From an uncultured Prevotellaceae bacterium (lineage in GTDB: Bacteria; Bacteroidota; Bacteroidia; Bacteroidales; Bacteroidaceae), in NCBI GenBank assembly GCA_947166305.1, contig CAMVDV010000001.1:1-64000 (forward strand): a stretch of DNA of 64,000 nt, in the 5' to 3' direction. The position numbers and the translations under genes are program-made. Within the stretch, counting starts at the first letter, position 1. Every line of letters begins with the position of its first letter. Shown one piece after another: positions 10,056 through 22,021 of this stretch. The notes below the pieces were generated by a model, which was not told the origin of the DNA, ran no database searches, and saw nothing but the letters and a program-made list of their open reading frames with translations.

Positions 10056-13000
10056 ATGAGGATCAAGAATTTTACTCTTATGCTGATGGCAGTCCTCTTT
10101 TCGGCAGTAGGCTTTGCACAGAAGTCTTTCTCCGTTCAGAAGGACATTGCCTTCAATCGTCAGACTAAGGTCCAGACGAAGTGGGTGAAGCAGAACAAGA
10201 TTGGTTCTGCCTTTGCCGTGAATGCGAAGGGCACCTCTTCGCAGAGTGCCTCCACTGGTCGTGCCAATGCACGCGCCAAGGCTGCTGAGGTTGTCACACC
10301 TCCTGCAAGCGGTGATGTCGAGTACTACACCCTGACTGCCACTGCTTCTTATGGTCAGACCCAGAACGAAAGCGTTACCCGCCAGATTAAAATTGTCTGG
10401 GACGCTGACGACGAGGACGTTGTTTACATCCAGGGCTTGAGCTACTATATGCCCAACTCCTTTGTGATGGGTATGTTCAACAAGACAGGCGACCAGGTCA
10501 TCTTCTCTGCCGGTCAGTATATGGGCAATCCCGGTGTTGACCTTTATTTTGGCGGCTATGGTGATGGCACAGCATTGACGGACGTTGTTGCTGACTTCGA
10601 CGAAAAGGAAAGCAGCTTCACTTTCTCTGATGCAATTTTGGATAACGGCGACCCCTCAAAAATTGGTTTCTATGCTTATATGCAGAACGTAACCATCGTT
10701 CCTTTGAATGGTGAGCCCGAGATTCCCGTTGAGATTCCAAGCGACTTGGAGTATGAGAAGTATGCTTTCACGGCATATGATTACTTTGACGAAGTTGATG
10801 TTTCAGGCAACGTAAACATCGGCATCTATGGTGAAGAGGTTTATATCCAGGGTATGTCAAACGACTATCCAGAAGCATGGATTAAGGGTACGTTCGAGAA
10901 TGACTCCACCGTGGTGTTCCCCTCTGGTCAGTTACTGTCAACAGAAGAGAGTCTCTACTTTGTTGCTATCAACGATAACTTCGACGTTGTTGACCAATAC
11001 ACTCTGATTTATGATGCAAAGACCGGTGTCTTCGAGGAAGGTCCTGAGGCTCCGATAATCAATTCTTATAAGGATAAGATAGATCGTTCAGTATGGCAGT
11101 TCTGCTATGGCTATGAATTCTTACCTATAGCAGATGGTGCAGCCGTTCCTGGAGTTTCTGCTATCTCTTCAATGAACTACAAGGTGACGGGCGACGATGT
11201 CCTCGAGTTTGCACTTGCCAAAGTGAATGATGAAAGTACAATGGGCTTGGTTGAGGAGAAGATTTCCTACAAGCTCTGGTACGTCACTGCAGAAGGCGAC
11301 ACGCTTGCTGCTAAGTTCACGTCGGCCGATTATCCTGCTCTCACAGAGGACATGGAGGAGATTCCTTCCACCTTCACCGATGGCTCGTACATCAAGAGTG
11401 GCGCACTCGCCATCAACATGGAGAATCACGCCACTTGGAAGTCTGTAGGCATCCAGTGCATATATTATGGTGGCGAGGAGCGCAACGAAGGCGCGATAGC
11501 TTGGTACACTCCCAGATGGCCTTTCAAAGTCACTCTGCCCGAAGGTCTGACTGTGACTGAGCACGACTTCGTCGGTGCAAATAATAGAACCGGTGCTGCC
11601 ATTAACAGAGTTGTCGGCGTTGCCTTCGACGGCGACGATATGTACATCCGTGGCCTTGGTTCTATGGACGAAACTGCATGGGTGAAGGGCACGAAGAATG
11701 CCACCGGCGACTACGTCTTCCCCGCAGGTCAGGATCTTGGTCTTTACCACGACGAAGACCGTCTCTTCTTCATTGGCTATGCAGACAGCAAGGTGACGGA
11801 CGCCGTGCTGACGGTTGATGCTGCCAACGGTCAGTATGTGTTCACTACAGGCATCATAGAGAATGCCGACTACACAGACAAGTTATATACGTTGCTCAAT
11901 ATGGCTTCCGGTGCTACCATCAGCATTGCTGAGAGCGTGCCCGAAGTGCCCACAGTGGTTGAGGTTCCCGAAGGACTGCAGACAGAGAGCTGGATATTCT
12001 CCGGCACTGACTACTTTGATAAAAAGCAGGCTGCCCGCAGCGTGAAGGTTGGCTTCGATGGCGACGACGTCTATGTGCAGGGCATTTCTGCTGAAGTGCC
12101 TGCTGCATGGATTAAGGGTACGTTGGACGGCGACCAGCTGACCTTCAAGTCAGGTCAGTTCCTTGGCGGTGCCGACTCCCTCTTCTTCATCGGCTACAAC
12201 TTGAACTCTGGCATCAGCGACTATGTGATGACGTACGACGAGGAGGCTGGCAAGTTCACCAACGATGACGCCAACAGCTTGCTTGGCTCCAATGCATACA
12301 AGGACAAGGTTCAGGCATCTGTGTATGAGTTCTACTACACCACGAAGATTGCCAAGATTATGGAGCGCGCAGCTACTCCTTCCGTTCCTTCTGTCACCAG
12401 AATGGGCTATACTGACAACGGCAATATCGTCGAGTTCAACATTCCTCTCCTCGACACCAACGCTGAGGGTCTGGTTGACAGCCTTGTTTCCTACAAGCTC
12501 TACTACGACGAGGGCGACGGCGAGGCTAAGGAAATCACCTTCACCACCGACCTCTACACTAAGCTGACCGAGGACATGACTGTCGTTCCTTACGGCTTCA
12601 CCGATAATTACGACTTCGATGCAACATCTGTATATCTGAACATGGACGACAGCGCTTGGAAGCGCATCGGCATCCAGAGCATCTATGCAGGCGGCGGCGA
12701 GACCAATGCTTCCGAAATAGGCTGGTACACTCCCACACGTCCCACAACAACCGAGCTGCCCGAAGGTGCTGAGGTCAATTACTATGTCTTCTCCGGCACT
12801 GACAGCGATGGCGCATTCCAGAGGGGCGTCAAGGTGGCTAAGGTGGACAACGACATCTACATCCAGGGCGCTGCCACAGTTGATGGCGAGTCGTGGATTA
12901 AGGGTACGAAGAGTGCAGATACTGATGTCTACACCTTCCCGAAGGGCCAGTTCCTCGGTGTCTTCCAGAACGCGCGCGTCCGCTATAACATCTTCCTGTT

Positions 13001-14141
13001 GGGCTACAACAGCACCCTCGGCGTGATGGATGTCAGGATGAAATACTATGCCGACGGCGACTCGCTCGTCACTTCGTGCATCATCGTCGAGAATGCCAAC
13101 TACACGGACAGCCGCTACGCCTACAACAACATCCAGGCCGGTGCAGTCATCAAGCCTGTCGACATGGCTCGTGCTGCCACTCCTGCCACTCCTAATGTCA
13201 AGAACATCCGCTACACCGTTTATGGCAATGTGGCTGAGATGAACATTCCTGTCACAGACGTAGAAGGTCTGCCCATCGACGAGGCTAAGCTCTCCTACAA
13301 GTTCTACTACGACGAGGGCGACGGCGAGGCTAAGGAAGTCACCTTCACCACCGATCTCTACGAGTACCTCAATGAGAATATGACTGTCGTTCCTTACGGC
13401 TTCCTCGACGACACCGATACAGATGGCAATCCCGTTGCCTTCGACTTCTTTGTGGACAAGGTTTACTTGAACATGCAAATCAATGGCTGGAAGCGCATTG
13501 GCATGCAGAGCATCTACACTGGTGGCGACGAGACCAATGTCTCTGAAATCGGTTGGTACGACATTGTTCATCCTCAGCTTGTCAGCCTGCCCGAGGACGC
13601 AGAGGTGGAGACCTACGGCTTCATCGGCAAGACAATCACCTCTACCGAAGTCACCAAGGGCGGCCTGAAGGTTGCCAAGGTGGGCGACGACGTCTATGTT
13701 CAGGGCATCGGCACTGTCGATACCGACACATGGATTAAGGGTACGAACGACGGCAGCAACACCTACACCTTCGCCAATGGCCAGTATCTCGGCACCATGA
13801 CGGAGGAGTACGAGGACGCGACATACTACAATATGCTCTTCCTCATGGGTAATACCGGCTCCGCCGTGACCAACCTCACCATGACCTACGACCCAGAGAC
13901 GGGCATCTTCACCACGACAAACTATCTCGTGGAGAACGCCGACTACACCGACAAGATGTACTACAACGCAGTGTTCGCACCCGGTGCACAGCTTGTTCCT
14001 GCAAGCAGTCCCGACGCTATTGCCGAAATCAATGCTGAGACCGATGCTGATGCCGTTCGCTTCAACATCGCAGGCCAGCGCGTAGGCAAGAACTACAAGG
14101 GCATCGTAGTCGAGAAGGGTCGCAAGACTCTCCGCAAGTAA
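10056..14141 (+). CDS. large secreted protein with about six internal repeat modules and C-terminal sorting-like tail
   Basis: Signal peptide; repeated WIKGT...F..GQ(F/Y)LG modules; three FN3-like modules ending YYDEGDGEAKEVTFTTDLY; C-term NIAGQRVGKNYKGIVVEKGRKTL. Confidence 0.7.
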   Translation: MRIKNFTLMLMAVLFSAVGFAQKSFSVQKDIAFNRQTKVQTKWVKQNKIGSAFAVNAKGTSSQSASTGRANARAKAAEVVTPPASGDVEYYTLTATASYGQTQNESVTRQIKIVWDADDEDVVYIQGLSYYMPNSFVMGMFNKTGDQVIFSAGQYMGNPGVDLYFGGYGDGTALTDVVADFDEKESSFTFSDAILDNGDPSKIGFYAYMQNVTIVPLNGEPEIPVEIPSDLEYEKYAFTAYDYFDEVDVSGNVNIGIYGEEVYIQGMSNDYPEAWIKGTFENDSTVVFPSGQLLSTEESLYFVAINDNFDVVDQYTLIYDAKTGVFEEGPEAPIINSYKDKIDRSVWQFCYGYEFLPIADGAAVPGVSAISSMNYKVTGDDVLEFALAKVNDESTMGLVEEKISYKLWYVTAEGDTLAAKFTSADYPALTEDMEEIPSTFTDGSYIKSGALAINMENHATWKSVGIQCIYYGGEERNEGAIAWYTPRWPFKVTLPEGLTVTEHDFVGANNRTGAAINRVVGVAFDGDDMYIRGLGSMDETAWVKGTKNATGDYVFPAGQDLGLYHDEDRLFFIGYADSKVTDAVLTVDAANGQYVFTTGIIENADYTDKLYTLLNMASGATISIAESVPEVPTVVEVPEGLQTESWIFSGTDYFDKKQAARSVKVGFDGDDVYVQGISAEVPAAWIKGTLDGDQLTFKSGQFLGGADSLFFIGYNLNSGISDYVMTYDEEAGKFTNDDANSLLGSNAYKDKVQASVYEFYYTTKIAKIMERAATPSVPSVTRMGYTDNGNIVEFNIPLLDTNAEGLVDSLVSYKLYYDEGDGEAKEITFTTDLYTKLTEDMTVVPYGFTDNYDFDATSVYLNMDDSAWKRIGIQSIYAGGGETNASEIGWYTPTRPTTTELPEGAEVNYYVFSGTDSDGAFQRGVKVAKVDNDIYIQGAATVDGESWIKGTKSADTDVYTFPKGQFLGVFQNARVRYNIFLLGYNSTLGVMDVRMKYYADGDSLVTSCIIVENANYTDSRYAYNNIQAGAVIKPVDMARAATPATPNVKNIRYTVYGNVAEMNIPVTDVEGLPIDEAKLSYKFYYDEGDGEAKEVTFTTDLYEYLNENMTVVPYGFLDDTDTDGNPVAFDFFVDKVYLNMQINGWKRIGMQSIYTGGDETNVSEIGWYDIVHPQLVSLPEDAEVETYGFIGKTITSTEVTKGGLKVAKVGDDVYVQGIGTVDTDTWIKGTNDGSNTYTFANGQYLGTMTEEYEDATYYNMLFLMGNTGSAVTNLTMTYDPETGIFTTTNYLVENADYTDKMYYNAVFAPGAQLVPASSPDAIAEINAETDADAVRFNIAGQRVGKNYKGIVVEKGRKTLRK

Positions 14142-14179
14142 GCACTTCCGCTGTGCCACGGGCACAGTTCCCCGACAAG

Positions 14180-14213
14180 AAGGGGCGGCTCCATCCGAGT
14201 CGCCCCTTCTCCG
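14180..14213 (+). terminator. probable intrinsic terminator/hairpin
   Basis: GAAGGGGCGGCTCCATCCGAGTCGCCCCTTCTCCGTTT: inverted GAAGGGGCG/CGCCCCTTC. Confidence 0.6.
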
Positions 14214-14312
14214 TTTCTATACTGCCTGCAAAGGCTGGCTCTGCCTGTATGCTTCCTGCGAACGAACGACGTCCCTAAACCCACAGTCTGCGAGAACCTT
14301 CAAAACTACTCG

Positions 14313-14420
14313 TGTTTAGTTCGCCAACTAACCGTGTTTAGTTCGTCAACTAAGCGTGTTTAGTTTCCCAACTAAGCGTGTTTAGTTCACCAATTAACCG
14401 TGTTAAGTTCGCCATCCATG
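14313..14420. repeat. 22-nt tandem array (family A), ~5 units
   Basis: Units TGTTTAGTTCGCCAACTAACCG at 14313,14335,14357,14379,14401; each has TTAGTT-n4-AACTAA dyad. Confidence 0.95.
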
Positions 14421-14533
14421 TAGGGACGCGCCGTGGCGCGTCCGTGTATTCAACGCCGTGGCGGCGTACGATAACAGGCCGAATAGCGTATGATAATAGG
14501 CCGAATTGCGGACGCGCCACGGCGCGTCCCTAC
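14420..14533. repeat. BIME-like cassette: two inverted REPs with 64-nt spacer
   Basis: REP GTAGGGACGCGCCGTGGCGCGTCCG (14420-14444) and inverse copy 14509-14533. Confidence 0.9.
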
Positions 14534-14654
14534 AGGCGATTGTGTCAATTCCCTTATATAAAATGGAATTCCTTTATTCTGCCGACCTATAATTGGGGAT
14601 TTCTTTATAAATTTGCATAACAATCTAATATGGTGCGTCCCTGCAATCAAACAA

Positions 14655-15206
14655 ATGGAAAACTCAACACTTCCCAAACGTAAGTCACCCAGGGCTGCTT
14701 GGCTCGACTATAACGACGGGAACTATTTTGTGACCGTATGCACCAAGGACAAGGTGCATTACTTTGGAGAGGTGGTTGAGGACACAATGCGTTTCACGCC
14801 AATTGGTACCTTCCTCGATAACGAACTTCGCAGCAATGCCTTTCATCACCCGGATGTCCTTGTCCGTTGCTTCGTGGTTATGCCGAATCATTTTCATGCA
14901 ATTGTGAAAGTCACATCTGAGGTGTCACCGTGCAATGCGGACGCGCCACGGCGCGTCCCTACAAGGGGGGAACGTCTCTTGATACGAGTTGGGGCGAACT
15001 GTCAGTGTGCCAACACGGTACTTTCGTCGTTCATTGGTCAGCTAAAAGGAGCAGTGACTCGTTTTGCACGAAGGGAAGCCCTGGCTTTTGCATGGCAGCC
15101 ACGCTATCATGACCATTTGATTCGCGGCCCGCACGATGGGAACAGAATTGCCGAATACATTGAGCATAACGTAATGAATTGGGCGACGGACTGCTTTCGC
15201 CTGTAG
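14655..15206 (+). CDS. REP-associated tyrosine transposase (RAYT; Y1/IS200-like)
   Basis: YNDGNYFVTVCTKD, HUH motif VMPNHFHAIVKV, catalytic-Tyr region QPRYHDHLIR, flanked by REP/BIME elements. Confidence 0.9.
   Translation: MENSTLPKRKSPRAAWLDYNDGNYFVTVCTKDKVHYFGEVVEDTMRFTPIGTFLDNELRSNAFHHPDVLVRCFVVMPNHFHAIVKVTSEVSPCNADAPRRVPTRGERLLIRVGANCQCANTVLSSFIGQLKGAVTRFARREALAFAWQPRYHDHLIRGPHDGNRIAEYIEHNVMNWATDCFRL
14938..14962 (-). repeat. REP copy inside the RAYT coding sequence
   Basis: CGGACGCGCCACGGCGCGTCCCTAC; read in frame as ADAPRRVPT. Confidence 0.95.
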
Positions 15207-15316
15207 GGACGCGCCGTGGCGCGTCCGCAATTCGGCCTGTTTTCATTCGCTCTTCGCTCTTTTATCGTTCTTCGCCACGGCGTTGAAAATACGGACGCGC
15301 CACGGCGCGTCCCTAC
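15203..15316. repeat. BIME-like cassette, inverted copy of 14420-14533
   Basis: REP+ 15203-15227 and REP- 15292-15316; reverse complement of spacer matches the left spacer (CAACGCCGTGGCG..ACGATAA..AGGCCGAATTG). Confidence 0.9.
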
Positions 15317-15404
15317 ATGGGTTCCGAGGTGCGTCCATACACAGCGTGAGTGTGGTTGCTATTCGTCGATATGTTTGTTCGTTGTTTCTTCGGTGCATAA
15401 CAAC

Positions 15405-15440
15405 AAAAAAGGCTCCGTGCGATGTCTGCACGGAGCCTTT
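15405..15440 (-). terminator. intrinsic terminator of ppiD-like gene
   Basis: GGCTCCGTGC-GATGTCT-GCACGGAGCC, T-run on minus strand. Confidence 0.9.
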
Positions 15441-15465
15441 TGTTCTTTTGTCTTTCCTCTCGGAT

Positions 15466-17619
15466 TTAGAAGAAGATGTAGCGTTTGTCGCTGATGTCAG
15501 CTTTCTGCAGGAGCTCGTTGATGGCTCCCGAAACGTTGCGGCCGATGGTCTGCTGCAGTCTCTGCTCTTCCTGCTTCTGGTCGAACTTCACGTCGGTCTT
15601 CTTCTGGTCGAGCACCTGATATGCATAGACGGCAGACTTGCCCTTGACGCCTGTCTTGAAGTCGCCCTTCTTGGCCTTGCTTACGGAGCCGCTCAGTGCA
15701 GGCTCGCTGGCGCCAATCTTCGAAACGAAGGCGTTGCCCATGAAGGTGACGTGCTTGATGGTGTCGGTGACGGCACCTTCTATCTTGGCTACAGATGCAA
15801 TGTCCTTGGCGTTCTTCAGCTTGTCCATCAGCATGGCAGCCTTCTTGTCCTTCATCACTTCGCCGGTCAGGAAGGTGCGAATCTGTTCGTCGTCCCAAGG
15901 CAGGTAGCCTTTCTTGTGGATGCCGGTGAGCATGATGACGAGCATGTGGTCGTTGTCGCCGCACTCATAGAGGGGAGAAACGTCGCCCACCTTTGTCTTC
16001 TCGTTGAATATCCAGCGCAGAGCGTCGCGAGTGCTGCGTACGTTCACCACGTTGTGCTCGGTGCAACTCATATTGTTGCGTGTCTGCACGGTGTAGCCGG
16101 CCTGTGCTGCGTTGGCTTCGATGTCCTCGCTCTTGGCATTGCCTGCCAGGAAGCTGCTGAAGTCGTTGTATGCCTTGCCGTAGGTTTCCTTGCTGAAGTC
16201 CATGGCGCGCTTGATGACAGCCACGTCATACTTCGTGATGAAGTTCTTGCGGTCGGTGACCTGAGCGATGATGACACCCTGGCCGTCGAGCACAATCTTG
16301 TTGTAGCCGCCCACGGCAGCATTGGTGATGGTGCTCAGGAACTTCCGGTTGTTCTCGTCTATCGTCTGACCTTCATACTGGCTGCTCGTAATCCATGTCT
16401 TTGTGGCGGGCTGGTCGTACTTCTTGGCGATGGTGTCGAAGTTTGCGCCTGTTGCAAGAGCGTTCATGATGCTGTCGGCAGTCTTCTCGATGGCAGCCAT
16501 GTCCTTGCCTGGAGCGGCAATCTGGCGAACCTCAACTGAGTCGGGCAGCGTGACCTTGTTGATGAGGCGAACTACGTTGACCGTGTTGTCGTGGTCGTGA
16601 ACAAAGGGACCTACCTGCGAGCCGATGCTCATCGAGTCGAGCTTCTCGGCAATGTCGTGAGGCAGAGACTTAGCGCTGACGGGCAGCGGGCTGTAAGCTA
16701 CCTGACTTGCAGCTTCGCGGACAGTCTTGGCAGGGTCGGCACCTTCGGAGAGAGCCTGTGCATAGCCTTCCATCTCCTTCTGGAGGTTGGCCTTGTCAGC
16801 ATCGCTGGCAGTCACCTTGATGTCGATGTATTTGATGTCGCGTGTCTCCTCGTTGGTGCGGAACATCTCCTTCATCTCTTCGTACTTTGCCTTGAGCTCG
16901 CTGTCTTCCACCTTCACGTCGTCGTCCTTGATGCTGGAGTAGGGGAGTGCAGCCATGAGGATGTCCGTCTCGTTGGTGCGACCTTCGTAGCTTGCCTTGG
17001 CAGCAACGGGATTGCTGACCATGAGGCCGCTCAGCAGAGCCTGATACTTCTCGTTGAGCGTCTGGCGGCGAATTGTCTTCTCGATGAACTTCCAGTAGTT
17101 GTTCATCTGCTGGTACTGCTCCTTCACCTCGTTGCCGAGCTGGGGATTGGTCATCACCTCATTGTACTGGTTGAGGAACTGCTTGAGTGCGTTGACGTCG
17201 AATTTGCCCTGAGCGGTGCGGAAGGGAGTCTGTGCGAGCAGCGGACTGCGACCGTTGTTGATGATGTCCTGCATCTCAGCATCGGTGACGTTGAGTCCGA
17301 GTTTCTCGCACTCGTGCTCCATGAGCTTGTCGTTGACGAGCGTCTGCCACACCTGGTCGCGCATCATCGAGAGCTGGTCGTCGGAGAGAGAGCTGATGCC
17401 TTGCGTGAACTTCACGACGTCGGTGTACTCCTCGACCTGTGTGTTGAACTCTTGTACGTTGATTTTGTCTCCGTAGATTTTGCCGACGCGCTGGTGACGC
17501 TCTGTCTGTGTGTAGGAAAGAGAGCGCACGAACTCCTCGGCAATGAATGCAAACAGAGCAAGACCGACCGTTGCGATGAGAATCTTGCCTCTGTTGCGGA
17601 TTTTTTGTAAAGTTGCCAT
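15466..17619 (-). CDS. SurA/PpiD-like peptidylprolyl isomerase, N-terminal membrane anchor
   Basis: MATLQKIRNRGKILIATVGLALFAFIAEEFV..., SurA_N-like and parvulin-like regions. Confidence 0.85.
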   Translation of the reverse strand: MATLQKIRNRGKILIATVGLALFAFIAEEFVRSLSYTQTERHQRVGKIYGDKINVQEFNTQVEEYTDVVKFTQGISSLSDDQLSMMRDQVWQTLVNDKLMEHECEKLGLNVTDAEMQDIINNGRSPLLAQTPFRTAQGKFDVNALKQFLNQYNEVMTNPQLGNEVKEQYQQMNNYWKFIEKTIRRQTLNEKYQALLSGLMVSNPVAAKASYEGRTNETDILMAALPYSSIKDDDVKVEDSELKAKYEEMKEMFRTNEETRDIKYIDIKVTASDADKANLQKEMEGYAQALSEGADPAKTVREAASQVAYSPLPVSAKSLPHDIAEKLDSMSIGSQVGPFVHDHDNTVNVVRLINKVTLPDSVEVRQIAAPGKDMAAIEKTADSIMNALATGANFDTIAKKYDQPATKTWITSSQYEGQTIDENNRKFLSTITNAAVGGYNKIVLDGQGVIIAQVTDRKNFITKYDVAVIKRAMDFSKETYGKAYNDFSSFLAGNAKSEDIEANAAQAGYTVQTRNNMSCTEHNVVNVRSTRDALRWIFNEKTKVGDVSPLYECGDNDHMLVIMLTGIHKKGYLPWDDEQIRTFLTGEVMKDKKAAMLMDKLKNAKDIASVAKIEGAVTDTIKHVTFMGNAFVSKIGASEPALSGSVSKAKKGDFKTGVKGKSAVYAYQVLDQKKTDVKFDQKQEEQRLQQTIGRNVSGAINELLQKADISDKRYIFF

Positions 17620-17820
17620 TGTTTGTTTATGTTTTGTTTATTATATTATTGGCTTAAATAGCGTACAAAGGTACGCATTTTTTTTCATATAAAGGTCATT
17701 TACACGAAGAAAAAGTTCTTATTAACCCATAATTCGCAATTCATAATCCATAAACATACAACCAGACTAATGTCAAGGCAGTTGCATCTATGGATTATGA
17801 ATTGTGTATTGAGGCTTGCC

Positions 17821-18261
17821 TCAGTCCTCCAGCAGCTGTTTGAGGAAGGCGTCGAGGTCTTCTTCAAAGCCGTCGAGCAGCGTCGTGTCGAGCATTACTG
17901 TCTCCTCGCTGTCGATGATGACCAAGTCCTGGAGCGTCTCGTGGTCTTCGTCGATGAGGACGAAGCTGAAGGGCTGCATGATGCTCATCTTCATGATGCT
18001 CGGGCGCAGGCTCTCGATGCAACGGCGCAGGATGGGGACGATGTCCTCGTAGAACTGCTCGTCGGAGTTCTTAATCCATTCCTCTACGACGCAACGGTCG
18101 AGTTCCTCGTCGTCGTCGTTGTAGGTGCGAATCTCGCCCGTGTAGTTGCTCACCAGGAGATGGATGTCCGTCATGACAGGCTCTGCCTCGGCGGGAAACT
18201 TTGCAATGACCTTGCGCAGCGTGCGCTCAATCTGCTGGATTGTCTGTTTGCTTGCTTCCAT
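17821..18261 (-). CDS. conserved hypothetical protein (146 aa)
   Basis: Clean ORF with coding-like composition between ppiD-like gene and secA. Confidence 0.7.
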   Translation of the reverse strand: MEASKQTIQQIERTLRKVIAKFPAEAEPVMTDIHLLVSNYTGEIRTYNDDDEELDRCVVEEWIKNSDEQFYEDIVPILRRCIESLRPSIMKMSIMQPFSFVLIDEDHETLQDLVIIDSEETVMLDTTLLDGFEEDLDAFLKQLLED

Positions 18262-18332
18262 AACGCTTTATTTATGTTTTGTTTTCAATTCATGTTTAGG
18301 GGAGGTTTCTCCGACGGATGGCTCTGTGAAAA

Positions 18333-18416
18333 CTTCGGCACGCTGTGTTTGCCATCGCAGCACGCCGCGTTTGCCATCGCCGCACGCTGTGTTTGCCATC
18401 GCCGCACGCTGTGTTT
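18333..18416. repeat. 22-nt tandem array (family B), ~3.8 units
   Basis: GCCATCGCCGCACGCTGTGTTT at 18351,18373,18395 plus partial 5' unit. Confidence 0.95.
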
Positions 18417-18514
18417 GACGTCTCGCCGTGAGGCATTTCGTCGGCCCTCCTTTCCAGTCTTATGGTTTCAAGTGTCCTTTGGAGCAGGGGAGGACAGGAG
18501 TGCGGCGGCGCGGG

Positions 18515-21982
<3,468 letters not shown>

Positions 21983-22021
21983 ATATAATATATAATGTAT
22001 TGTACGTTATTGATTAAATTG

